35,653 nt of DNA, from the NCBI GenBank assembly GCA_021810205.1, contig JAJZJC010000030.1:1-35653 (forward strand), given 5' to 3'. Both the position numbers and the translations under genes were made by a program. Below are positions 6,703 to 14,325 of this stretch, in pieces. The stretch's first letter is position 1, and each line of letters starts with the position of its first letter. Source of the DNA: Actinomycetes bacterium. Its GTDB lineage: Bacteria; Actinomycetota; Acidimicrobiia; Acidimicrobiales; RAAP-2. The notes beneath the pieces were generated by a model. That model was not told where the DNA came from and searched no databases. It was given only the letters and a program-made list of their open reading frames with translations.

Positions 6703-9194
6703 AGGCGGTGATCATGGCGGGTGGCGAAGGCACGAGGCTGCGACCGCTCACCTCGAACCAGCCCAAGCCGATGCTGCCGATGGCCAACCGGCCCATGATG
6801 GAGCACGTGGTCTCGCTGCTCAGGCAGCACGGCTTCAGCGACATCGTCGTCACCGTCGCGTTCATGGCGAACGCGATCCGGACCTACTTCGGCGACGGCT
6901 CGGAGCTCGGCGTGCGCATGGTGTACGCGACCGAGGAGACGCCGCTCGGCACCGCCGGCTCCGTCATGAACGCGCGCGATGAGCTCGACGATCGGTTCCT
7001 CGTGATCTCCGGCGACGTGCTCACCGACATCGACCTGTCGGCGGTGGTGTCGTTCCACGAGGAGAAGGGCGCGCTCGCCACCCTCGCGTTGAGCGCAGTG
7101 GAGAACCCGCTCGAGTTCGGCATCGTGATCGCCTCGGAGGACGGCTCGATCGAGCGCTTCTTGGAGAAGCCGACGTGGGGCCAGGTGTTCAGCGACACCA
7201 TCAACACCGGCATCTACGTGCTCGAGCCCGAGATCTTCGACCACATCCCCGCCGACCGCTCGGTCGACTTCTCCGGCGAGGTCTTCCCCGAGGTCCTGGC
7301 TCGCGGCCGGCCGATCTACGGCTACGTGGCCGAGGGCTACTGGGAGGACGTCGGCACGACGGAGGCGTACCTGCGAGCGCATCAGGACATCCTCGACTCC
7401 AAGGTGCAGGTCGACATCGGGGGGTTCGAGATCCGTCCCGGCGTCTGGGTCGGCAAGGGGACGACCATCGATCCCGCGGCATCCGTGGAAGGCCCAGCGG
7501 TGATCGGTGACAACTGCTCGATCGGTGCGGGCGTGGTCCTCGGCGAGTACTCCACCCTCGGCTCGAACGTCCGGGTCGCCGACGGTGCAGAGGTGCGCCG
7601 CTCGGTCGTCCAGGACAATGCGTACTTCGGCCCGGGTGTGCGGGTGGCCGGGTCGGTCATCGGTCGTTCCTGCGACCTGCGCCGTGGCGCGAGCTGCGAG
7701 CCGGGCTCGGTGCTCGGCGAGGGTTGCCTCATCGGCGCCCAGGCGCAGGTGCGCGCCGGCGTGAAGATCTACCCGTTCAAGACCGTCGAGACCGGTGCGG
7801 TCGTGAACTCCTCGATCGTGTGGGAGTCGCGTGGCGCCCGCTCGCTGTTCGGCCGCGACGGCGTTCGTGGGATCGCGAACGTCGACATCAGCCCCGAGCT
7901 CGTCGTTCGGCTCTCCATGGCCTGGGCGTCCACCCTCGACAAGGGCATGACGGTGACCGCCTCGCGCGACACGAGCCGCGCCTCGCGCATGCTCAAACGT
8001 GCGGTCATGATCGGGTGCAACGCCGCAGGCGTCAACGTCGACGACCTCGAGGTCGCCACTGTCCCGGTCACTCGGCACCACATCCGTGCCGCGGGGAACC
8101 AGGGCGGGGTGACCGTCCGGCTTGCCCAGGACGACCCACAGTCGGTGCTCATCCGCTTCTTCGACGAAGACGGCCGGGACCTCGACGAGAGCGGCCAGCG
8201 CAAGGTGGAGCGCCTCTACCACCGAGAGGACTTCCGTCGCGTGCTCGCGGGCCAGATCGGCGACATCGACTTTCCTGCGCGCGCGGTCGAGCAGTACACC
8301 TCCGACCTGATCGCCACCGTCGACCTCTCCGGCGCACGGGCGGCCGACATGAAGCTCGTGCTCGACCTCTCCTTCGGTGCGGCGAGCTTCGTCATGCCGA
8401 ACCTGCTCGCCAAGCTGGACGCGGACGTGCTCGTCGTGAACCCCTACGCGCACACGAGGGGGATGATGGCAGTCGACCGCGAGGTGCACGCACGCCGGGT
8501 GGCGGACCTCGTACGCGTCTCGGGCGCGCAGCTGGGCGCGGTCGTCGACGCGGACTGTGAACGCTTGGTGATCATCGACGACGAGGGAACGGTCCTGAGC
8601 GACGGCCAGGCGCTGCTCGCGCTGTTGCAGCTCGTGATCGAGACCCAGCCCGACGCTCGGGTGGCGTTGCCGGTGCTGGTGAGCCGATGGGCGGAACGGC
8701 TGTGCGCCGACGCGGGGGTGCCGATCGTGTTCACGAAGCTCGGCTCTGCCCACCTCATGGAGGTGGCGGCGACCGAGGAGGTGAACTTCGGGGCCGGGCA
8801 GAACGGCGCATTCTTGTGGCCGGACTTCCTGCCCGCCTACGACGCGGCGGCAACGCTCGTGGAGCTGGTCTCCATGCTGTCGCTCACGAGCCAACCGCTG
8901 TCCAAGATCGTCGACGGCCTGCCCGCGGTGAACATCGCGCACGAGGCGGTCGTGACGCCGTGGGAGCAGAAGGGGATGGTCATGCGCACGCTCGTCGAGC
9001 AGCTCGACGGGCAGGACCTCATCCTCGTCGATGGCGTGAAGGTACCCGCAGAGGACGGCTGGGCGCTCGTACTACCAGACCCCGAGGATCCCCTCACCCA
9101 TGTCTGGGCGGAGGCGCCGAGCGAGGCGAGAGCCAGAGCGCGGGCCCAGCAGTACGCGGTCCGGCTCCGGCAGCTGCTGCGGTCCGGGGGATAG
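6699..9194 (+). CDS. Sugar nucleotidyltransferase with hexapeptide repeats fused to a degenerate phosphohexomutase domain
   Basis: This is an 831-residue three-part protein. Residues 1-235 form a nucleotidyltransferase (MKAVIMAGGEGTRLRPLT, NRPMMEHV, then VISGDVLTDIDL and EKPTWGQVFSDTINTGIYVLEP), most like mannose- or glucose-1-phosphate guanylyl/uridylyltransferases. Residues about 250-375 are left-handed beta-helix hexapeptide repeats. From about 385 to the end it resembles phosphomannomutase/phosphoglucomutase: LFGRDGVRGIANVDISPE, then TASRDTSRASRMLKRA. The expected phosphoserine motif TASHNP is replaced by residues 464-470 (AAGNQGG), and the metal loop is DADCER (617-622) instead of DGDADR. 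The last domain is therefore probably not a working mutase and may be regulatory. The product would be an NDP-sugar for envelope glycans. Confidence 0.85.
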   Translation: MKAVIMAGGEGTRLRPLTSNQPKPMLPMANRPMMEHVVSLLRQHGFSDIVVTVAFMANAIRTYFGDGSELGVRMVYATEETPLGTAGSVMNARDELDDRFLVISGDVLTDIDLSAVVSFHEEKGALATLALSAVENPLEFGIVIASEDGSIERFLEKPTWGQVFSDTINTGIYVLEPEIFDHIPADRSVDFSGEVFPEVLARGRPIYGYVAEGYWEDVGTTEAYLRAHQDILDSKVQVDIGGFEIRPGVWVGKGTTIDPAASVEGPAVIGDNCSIGAGVVLGEYSTLGSNVRVADGAEVRRSVVQDNAYFGPGVRVAGSVIGRSCDLRRGASCEPGSVLGEGCLIGAQAQVRAGVKIYPFKTVETGAVVNSSIVWESRGARSLFGRDGVRGIANVDISPELVVRLSMAWASTLDKGMTVTASRDTSRASRMLKRAVMIGCNAAGVNVDDLEVATVPVTRHHIRAAGNQGGVTVRLAQDDPQSVLIRFFDEDGRDLDESGQRKVERLYHREDFRRVLAGQIGDIDFPARAVEQYTSDLIATVDLSGARAADMKLVLDLSFGAASFVMPNLLAKLDADVLVVNPYAHTRGMMAVDREVHARRVADLVRVSGAQLGAVVDADCERLVIIDDEGTVLSDGQALLALLQLVIETQPDARVALPVLVSRWAERLCADAGVPIVFTKLGSAHLMEVAATEEVNFGAGQNGAFLWPDFLPAYDAAATLVELVSMLSLTSQPLSKIVDGLPAVNIAHEAVVTPWEQKGMVMRTLVEQLDGQDLILVDGVKVPAEDGWALVLPDPEDPLTHVWAEAPSEARARARAQQYAVRLRQLLRSGG

Positions 9195-9197
9195 GGT
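9192..9197 (+). promoter_or_regulatory. Putative -10 element (TAGGGT) of leaderless gcvH
   Basis: TAGGGT lies 6 nt before the GTG at 9204. Its TAG is also the stop codon of the preceding 831-residue protein. Confidence 0.5.
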
Positions 9198-9203
9198 GCG
9201 GGC

Positions 9204-9584
9204 GTGCACGTTCCTGACGACCTCCGTTACTCCTCGGACCACGAGTGGGTTCGCCCCGGCGAGGGGCGTGTCCGCGTCGGCATCACCGACTACGCCCAGG
9301 ACGCCCTTGGCGACGTCGTCTTCGTCGACCTTCCTTCCGTCGGCGAGACGGTCGGCGCCGGCGAGGTACTCGGCGAGGTGGAGTCCACCAAGTCGGTCTC
9401 GGAGGTCTACGCCCCCGTTTCCGGCACGGTCGTCGCGGTGAACGACGTCCTCACGACCACTCCGGAGAACCTGAACCGAGACCCGTACGGCGACGGGTGG
9501 CTGTGCGAGATCGAGGTGAATGGGCTCGACGCGCTCGACGCCCTGCTCGACGCCGAGGGATACCGCCGCCTCACCGAGAGCTGA
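9204..9584 (+). CDS. gcvH: Glycine cleavage system H protein
   Basis: GcvH is the lipoylated carrier that moves the aminomethyl intermediate between the P, T and L proteins. It has 126 residues, a normal length. It starts [16 protein letters not shown], has [19 protein letters not shown], and carries the lipoyl-lysine site [14 protein letters not shown] with K63 as the modified residue. The C-terminal [16 protein letters not shown] is typical. The start is a GTG, supported by the H-protein N-terminus and by the hexamer 6 nt upstream. It heads the gcvH-garA-ftsR-DUF151 order known from mycobacteria, while the T and P subunits lie about 7 kb downstream. The dihydrolipoamide dehydrogenase gene is not in the window. 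Confidence 0.96.
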   Translation: MHVPDDLRYSSDHEWVRPGEGRVRVGITDYAQDALGDVVFVDLPSVGETVGAGEVLGEVESTKSVSEVYAPVSGTVVAVNDVLTTTPENLNRDPYGDGWLCEIEVNGLDALDALLDAEGYRRLTES

Positions 9585-9675
9585 GCCGTCCACAGCCGCC
9601 CGTGGGGGTTGCACCCACTGCGGGTGGCAGGGGCTGGGCGGGCGGCCGCCATCGGAACCGTCGCCCGAGAGCGGC

Positions 9676-9681
9676 TACCGT
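9676..9681 (+). promoter_or_regulatory. Putative -10 element (TACCGT) of leaderless garA
   Basis: TACCGT lies 7 nt before the GTG at 9689. A second in-frame GTG at 9680 overlaps the hexamer and is less likely to be the start. Confidence 0.45.
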
Positions 9682-9688
9682 GGGGGAC

Positions 9689-10168
9689 GTGTACTGCACG
9701 AATTGTGGCCATCGGAACCCTGATGGCGCCAACTTCTGCTCTTCGTGCGGCGCCACGCTGGCTTCGGAACGCTCGGAGACCACCGTGTCGTTCCGACCAG
9801 TCGACGACCACGGAGAGAGCGCGGACGAAGAACCGGCAGTGACCCAGGTCGAGGTACCGCGCGGGGTCCCCGCGCTCGTGGTGCGGCGCGGACCGAGCAC
9901 GGGCTCGCGCTACGAGCTCTACTCGCCGGTGACCGGTGCGGGACGGCATCCCGAGAGCGACATCTTCTTGGACGACATCACGGTGTCGCGTCGTCACGCG
10001 GAGTTCGTGCGCGAGCCCGACGGCAAGATGATCGTGCGCGACGTGGGATCGTTGAATGGCACGTACGTGAACAAAGAGCGGATCGAAGAGCACGTGCTCT
10101 CGTCGGGCGACGAGGTACAGATCGGCAAGTTCAAGCTCGTCTTCCTCTTCGTCGCCGGCGACGAGTGA
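9689..10168 (+). CDS. garA: GarA/OdhI-like FHA regulator with N-terminal zinc ribbon
   Basis: This cytosolic phosphothreonine-binding regulator has 159 residues. Residues 3-20 form a zinc ribbon (C3-x2-C6 and C17-x2-C20), absent from mycobacterial GarA as I recall it. SETTVSF follows; T31 and T32 match the ETTSVF motif that PknB and PknG phosphorylate in GarA and OdhI. The FHA domain (about 60-155) is complete: G85-R86-H87, S100-R101-R102-H103 and S121-L-N-G-T-Y-V-N128, then GDEVQIGKFKLVFL. In Mycobacterium and Corynebacterium the protein controls 2-oxoglutarate metabolism according to its phosphorylation state. By inference it acts similarly here. It lies between gcvH and ftsR, as in Rv1826-Rv1828. 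Confidence 0.9.
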   Translation: MYCTNCGHRNPDGANFCSSCGATLASERSETTVSFRPVDDHGESADEEPAVTQVEVPRGVPALVVRRGPSTGSRYELYSPVTGAGRHPESDIFLDDITVSRRHAEFVREPDGKMIVRDVGSLNGTYVNKERIEEHVLSSGDEVQIGKFKLVFLFVAGDE

Positions 10169-10208
10169 GCCGAGAGGGGGGCGTCGGGATGACGCGGGAG
10201 CGAACGGG

Positions 10209-11285
10209 ATGAGCGGGCGGTCGTACCTGTCGATCGGCGATGTGCTGAGCCTGTTGCGAGAGGAATTCCCCGACGTCACCATCTCGAAGATTCGCTTCCT
10301 AGAGAGCCAGGGGCTCGTCGACCCCGAGCGCTCCCCGTCGGGCTACCGGAAGTTCTACGACCAAGACGTCGCGAGACTGCGCTGGGTGCTGCGCAAGCAA
10401 CGCGATCAGTTCCTGCCTCTCCGGGTCATCCGGGACCGGCTGGCCGCCGCGGGCAACGGGGTGCCGTCCGACGACGACGACGACCCCGCCGGCGTCGAGG
10501 CGAACGGACAGGGTACCGAGTGGCACAGCGCCACAGGGTCGGTGCCAGTCGGCGCGCACGTGGCGGCGCATGCCGCCGACGCCGCGCGTGAAGCCAGTCC
10601 CTCCCACGACCCTCTCACGACAGGCACGGCCACCACAGTCGGCTCGCTGGCGGACGACGCAGGCGGTGACGACGAGACGCCGCGTCCTGCGACGAACGGA
10701 GCTGCAGGGATGGCCGCCGACCGGATGGAACGCGTGGACGCACCTGGCGAGGCACAGCCGACCGCCGATCCCTTGCTCCCTGCGCGGCGAAGGAGCGAGC
10801 AGGTCGGCGACACGGCCGTCGCAGCGCCCCCCGAAACCCCCCGCCCGCCCGAGCGGTCGCCGCTGCAGTCGCCCGGCGCGGGCGCGCACCACGCGTGGGT
10901 GTCGGGGGTGAGCCTGACGGCCGCCGAGCTGTGCGCGGCGTCGGGGCTGACTCCCCAGGTCGTCGCCTCGCTCGAGGCCTGTGGGCTGCTCGCGCCGATG
11001 TCGATCGCCGGTGGCCAGTTCTATGACGAGGAGGCGCTCATGGTCGCCAAGCTCGCGGAGGCGTTCGAACGGTTCGGGATCGAGCCTCGGCATCTGCGCC
11101 TCTTCCGCAACGCCGCCGATCGAGAGGTCGGTCTGATCGAGCAGGTCGTCGCCCCGCTCCTGCGGCAGCGGAACCCCGAGGCGCGCCAGCGGGCGATCGA
11201 GGCGGCGGCGGAGCTCGCCGGGCTCGGGCAGAGCTTGCGTGCTGCACTCGTGCGCAGCGAGCTGCACCGGCAATTTGGGACCTGA
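10209..11285 (+). CDS. ftsR: MerR-family regulator, FtsR (Rv1828) type
   Basis: This is a DNA-binding protein of 358 residues, over 100 longer than mycobacterial Rv1828 (about 247). The N-terminal winged helix (about 5-80) has SIGDVLSLLREEFPDVTISK and IRFLESQGLVDPERSPSGYR, the arrangement typical of this subgroup. A linker of about 145 residues, rich in Asp, Ala, Pro and Gly, follows. The conserved C-terminal half starts near residue 235 (SLTAAELCAASGLTPQVVASL) and includes FGIEPRHLRLFRNAADREVGLIEQVVAPLL. In Corynebacterium this regulator affects ftsZ and cell division; a similar role here is inferred. The ATG at 10209 has GGGAG about 10 nt upstream, and garA lies 40 bp upstream, so the two probably share a transcript. 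Confidence 0.88.
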   Translation: MSGRSYLSIGDVLSLLREEFPDVTISKIRFLESQGLVDPERSPSGYRKFYDQDVARLRWVLRKQRDQFLPLRVIRDRLAAAGNGVPSDDDDDPAGVEANGQGTEWHSATGSVPVGAHVAAHAADAAREASPSHDPLTTGTATTVGSLADDAGGDDETPRPATNGAAGMAADRMERVDAPGEAQPTADPLLPARRRSEQVGDTAVAAPPETPRPPERSPLQSPGAGAHHAWVSGVSLTAAELCAASGLTPQVVASLEACGLLAPMSIAGGQFYDEEALMVAKLAEAFERFGIEPRHLRLFRNAADREVGLIEQVVAPLLRQRNPEARQRAIEAAAELAGLGQSLRAALVRSELHRQFGT

Positions 11286-11316
11286 GGACGCCGCCGCGCG
11301 CCCCGGAGCATCACGC

Positions 11317-11322
11317 TACATT
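11317..11322 (+). promoter_or_regulatory. Putative -10 element (TACATT) of the leaderless DUF151 gene
   Basis: TACATT lies 6 nt before the ATG at 11329. This start matches the conserved N-terminus of the family. Confidence 0.5.
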
Positions 11323-11328
11323 GCTCTT

Positions 11329-11835
11329 ATGGTCGAAGTCCGCCTGAGAGCCGTGCGTGTCGACCTCCAGTCGAACACGCCAGTGCTGCTGCTCCAGGAG
11401 ACCGAGGGTGAGGGACGCACCCTGCCCATCTTCATCGGTACCCCCGAAGCGGCGGCGATCGCCTATGCCCTGCAGGGGGTGTCGACGCCGCGACCGATGA
11501 CCCACGACCTGATCCACGACATCCTGTCGTCACTCGAAGTCTTGGTCGAGCGTGTCGTGATCACCGAGCTGCGGTCGTCGACGTACTTCGCGGAGCTCCA
11601 TCTCCGCCGTGGAGCGGAGCGCTCGATCGTCTCGAGCCGCCCGTCCGACGCAGTCGCCGTCGCGGTACGTACGGGCAGCACGCTGTACGTCGCCGACGAG
11701 CTCATGGACGCCGAGGGCATCCTGCTCAGCATCGAGCCGTCCGAGGACGACGATGAGGAGGAGAGCCCCGACGAGCTCGTTGGCCAGTTCCGCCAGTTCC
11801 TCGACTCCATCAAGCCCGAAGACTTCTCGGGCTGA
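11329..11835 (+). CDS. DUF151 bifunctional nuclease family protein
   Basis: The family (Rv1829 in M. tuberculosis) is named for a plant homologue with DNase and RNase activity; the bacterial role is unclear. The protein has 168 residues, the normal size. It opens with the typical MVEVRLRAVRVDLQSNTPVL, then LPIFIGTPEAAAIAYALQGV, MTHDLIHDIL, the central ELRSSTYFAEL, and SSRPSDAVAVAVRTG, where family members conserve S-R-P-S-D-A. The C-terminal tail is acidic (SEDDDEEESPDEL). An upstream in-frame start at 11239 would overlap ftsR by 47 bp and add unconserved residues, so I reject it. The position between two MerR genes is conserved across actinobacteria. Confidence 0.92.
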   Translation: MVEVRLRAVRVDLQSNTPVLLLQETEGEGRTLPIFIGTPEAAAIAYALQGVSTPRPMTHDLIHDILSSLEVLVERVVITELRSSTYFAELHLRRGAERSIVSSRPSDAVAVAVRTGSTLYVADELMDAEGILLSIEPSEDDDEEESPDELVGQFRQFLDSIKPEDFSG

Positions 11836-11859
11836 ACCATCGCCATTTGGCGGTCCGCC

Positions 11860-12855
11860 TCATTGCAGGCTCGGTCGTACGAGCACGCGGCCGCGGACGC
11901 GCGCCGAGAGCACGTCGCGCAGGATCTCATCGAGCCCGCCGAGACCGATCTCGCGCGCCACCATGGCGTCCACGACATCGTCCGACAAGATGTCGCCGAT
12001 CGTCTGCCAGATCTCGCGGCGCGCGGCGATCGGCATCTCCACCGAGTCCACCCCCAGAAGGTCGACGCCGCGGACGATGAAGGGGTAGACGCTCGTACGC
12101 AGCTCGGTCCCGCCGGTGAGCCCGCTCGCTGCCACCGCGCCGCCGTAGCGCAAGGAGCGAAGCACGCCAGCGAGCGTCTCTCCACCGACGCAGTCCACTG
12201 CGCCGGCCCAGCGTTGCTCCCCGAGCACGCGCCCTCCGGCTCCTGCGACCTCGTCGCGCCCGACGACACGTGCGGCGCCGAGCCCTTGGAGGTACGCGTG
12301 CTCGGACTCCTTGCCGGTGCTGGCGACGACCTCGTAACCCTGCCCAGCCAAGGCGGCCACGGCCATGCTGCCGACGCCGCCGGTCGCTCCGGTCACGAGC
12401 ACTGGGCCCCGTGTGGGGGTGACGCCCGCGCGTCGGAGCTTGTGCAGTGAGAGGACCGCCGTGAACCCGGCGGTACCGATCGCCGCCGCGCGGCGCGGCG
12501 TCAGACCGTCGGGGAGCACCACCACCCAGTCCGAGGGAACCGACGCCCGTTCGGCAAACCCGCCGTGGCGTTCGACACCGAGGCCGTAGCCGTGCACGAG
12601 GACATGGGCGCCGTCAGGGACCGCGGGGGTGTTGCTGGACGTGACGACGCCCGCGAGGTCGACGCCGGGCACGAGGGGAGAGCGGCGTGCCACACGGTTG
12701 CCGGGCACGGTCACCATCGCGTCCTTGTAGTTGACCGCGGACCACTCCACGTCGACGAGAACGTCACCGTCGGGAAGGTCCGTGTCTTCGAGGCGCTGCA
12801 CGGCGGTCTCGACGTCGTCGTCGTGGCGGGTGGCAACGAAAGCGGACCAGGGCAT
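11860..12855 (-). CDS. Quinone/acryloyl-CoA reductase, YhdH/YhfP-type medium-chain dehydrogenase
   Basis: This is a zinc-independent NADPH-dependent oxidoreductase of the MDR superfamily, 331 residues long, close to E. coli AcuI/YhdH (about 324). Signature stretches are EWSAVNYKDAMV at the N-terminus, VPGVDLAGVV, the Rossmann motif VLVTGATGGVGSMAVAAL, and near the C-terminus FIVRGVDLLGVDSVEMP, where AcuI-type enzymes have the same I-L-R-G-V-x-L-x-G-I/V-D-S pattern. AcuI reduces acryloyl-CoA, but many homologues have unknown substrates, so the substrate is open. It interrupts the DUF151-resR adjacency of mycobacteria and is convergent with DUF151 (24-bp gap). Confidence 0.88.
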   Translation of the reverse strand: MPWSAFVATRHDDDVETAVQRLEDTDLPDGDVLVDVEWSAVNYKDAMVTVPGNRVARRSPLVPGVDLAGVVTSSNTPAVPDGAHVLVHGYGLGVERHGGFAERASVPSDWVVVLPDGLTPRRAAAIGTAGFTAVLSLHKLRRAGVTPTRGPVLVTGATGGVGSMAVAALAGQGYEVVASTGKESEHAYLQGLGAARVVGRDEVAGAGGRVLGEQRWAGAVDCVGGETLAGVLRSLRYGGAVAASGLTGGTELRTSVYPFIVRGVDLLGVDSVEMPIAARREIWQTIGDILSDDVVDAMVAREIGLGGLDEILRDVLSARVRGRVLVRPSLQ

Positions 12856-12862
12856 ACGGCCT

Positions 12863-12868
12863 ACTGTA
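12863..12868 (-). promoter_or_regulatory. Putative -10 element (TACAGT) of the leaderless YhdH gene
   Basis: On the minus strand TACAGT lies 7 nt before the ATG at 12855. It is 24 bp from the oppositely oriented hexamer of the membrane protein gene at 12908. Confidence 0.45.
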
Positions 12869-12892
12869 CGTCTCCTCGGCGCAGGTCCCGGC

Positions 12893-12898
12893 TAACGT
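12893..12898 (+). promoter_or_regulatory. Putative -10 element (TAACGT) of the membrane protein gene at 12908
   Basis: TAACGT lies 9 nt before the GTG at 12908, slightly longer than at other genes here. The start may be leaderless or have a leader of two or three bases. Confidence 0.35.
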
Positions 12899-12907
12899 TG
12901 CCATACT

Positions 12908-14281
12908 GTGAGCACGAGCGCTGTGCGCGCCACGAAGGCCGGTCAGGTCGTTGCACGCGTTCGCCATGCGTACAGCGTGCGCATGGCGCGCTTCGGCCCC
13001 GAAGGGGGCGATGCGGCGCTCTACGGTCTGTCCGCGCTGTTCGCGCTGGGCACCGGTCTGCTCGCGGGGCTGTCCGCGTATCGGGTCTGGGCGTGGTTCG
13101 CGCTCGGCCCGTACGCCGCGGCCGCGCTGGTGTCCGCGCTCCTCGCGCGCCGCCGGGCCCGCCTCGGGGCCGCGATCTCGTCACGAGGGAGTGGCCGGCG
13201 CAGGCGTTTGGGGTCCGCGAGGGCCTGGACCCTCGTCTTGCTGCTGGTCGGCGCGACGCTCGCGCCGCTTGCCGTCGAGGTGTCGTTGCGCAACGACGGG
13301 CCGCCCAGCTCGCACGTACAGCCCGAGGTGGTGGTGATCGCCCGAGCCGGCACACGGCTGTCGAAGGGCAAAGACCCCTACTATGCCATCGTCCGACACG
13401 ACGGCCGGGTGGAGTCCGCGGTTCCCGGCCAACCGGTGTACGAATCGTTCTTCCCCTACCTGCCGCTCATGGCGGTCTTCGGCCTCCCGAAGATCGGACG
13501 GGGTCCGGTCCGTGTCACCGACACGAGGGTGCTGTTCAGCATCGTCACGCTCCTGGTGGTGGGCGCAGCCTTGCTGCTCCTGCGCGCCCCGAGAGACCAC
13601 AAGGTGCGGACGCTGCAGTTCCTCACCGTGCTGCCCAGCGCCGCGCTGCCGCTTGCCACCGGCGGTGACGACCTGCCGATCGTCGCCTTCCTCTTGCTCG
13701 CCATGGCGCTCGCGCAGCGCCGGCGGCCCGGCTGGAGCGGCATCGTGTTCGGGATCGTCTCCGCCATGAAGTTCACCGCGTGGCCGCTCGCGGTCCTCGC
13801 GCTCTTCGTGGCTCGGGACCGCCAGGGTCGGCGCGCCCCGGTGCCGATGGCGCTCGGCATGCTGCTCGTCGCCGGTCCGGCCGTCGTGCCGTTCGCCCTG
13901 TCGAACCTGCGCGCCTTCTTCGACAATGTGGTGCTGTTCCCGCTGGGCGCGTCGGGGGTGACATCGCCCGCCGCGAGCAACCTGCCGGGGCACCTTCTCG
14001 TGCTCTATCTGCCGTTCCTCCACACTGCGCTGCCTGCAGCGGTCGCGTTGGTCGGCGGTGCGGTGGTGCTGCGCCGCCTCGTCCGCCGTCCGCCCGTGAG
14101 GGCGGGAGAGGTGCTGATGCTCACCGGTTGGATCATGCTCGTGGCGATCGCGTTCGCTCCGGCGACGCGGGTCGGGTACCTGCTCTACCCGGCGGACTTC
14201 TTCGTGTGGGCGTGGATGTTCGACGGAGCCGACCGCTCCGAAGCGGCATCGCTATCACCCACGCTCGCTGCCGTCACCTGA
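12908..14281 (+). CDS. Polytopic membrane protein, GT87/DUF2029-like (probable GT-C glycosyltransferase)
   Basis: This is a 457-residue protein with about nine hydrophobic segments. After the second segment a loop contains GKDPYYAIV and then VYESFFPYLPLMAVFGLP. A G-x-D-P-Y/L loop followed by Y-P-P-L-like residues is characteristic of actinobacterial polyprenol-phosphate-mannose dependent GT87 enzymes. Later segments include GWSGIVFGIVSAMKFTAWPL, again like GT87 proteins (G-x-x-x-x-x-K-x-x-P). By family, such proteins use a lipid-linked sugar on the outer face of the membrane. The acidic catalytic residue cannot be assigned with confidence. It is divergent from the YhdH gene. Confidence 0.7.
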   Translation: MSTSAVRATKAGQVVARVRHAYSVRMARFGPEGGDAALYGLSALFALGTGLLAGLSAYRVWAWFALGPYAAAALVSALLARRRARLGAAISSRGSGRRRRLGSARAWTLVLLLVGATLAPLAVEVSLRNDGPPSSHVQPEVVVIARAGTRLSKGKDPYYAIVRHDGRVESAVPGQPVYESFFPYLPLMAVFGLPKIGRGPVRVTDTRVLFSIVTLLVVGAALLLLRAPRDHKVRTLQFLTVLPSAALPLATGGDDLPIVAFLLLAMALAQRRRPGWSGIVFGIVSAMKFTAWPLAVLALFVARDRQGRRAPVPMALGMLLVAGPAVVPFALSNLRAFFDNVVLFPLGASGVTSPAASNLPGHLLVLYLPFLHTALPAAVALVGGAVVLRRLVRRPPVRAGEVLMLTGWIMLVAIAFAPATRVGYLLYPADFFVWAWMFDGADRSEAASLSPTLAAVT

Positions 14282-14325
14282 GGACGCGGTATCACCGACG
14301 GGCAGTGGCGTCCCCCGGCCCGGGG

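Noticed and set aside
6456..8942. Long minus-strand open frame opposite the nucleotidyltransferase gene
   Set aside because: The same kind of antisense shadow; its composition is unnatural and the plus-strand protein is clearly conserved.
11239..11328. Extended start of the DUF151 gene overlapping ftsR
   Set aside because: The extra 30 residues are unconserved, while ATG 11329 matches the family start and has a TACATT box 6 nt upstream.
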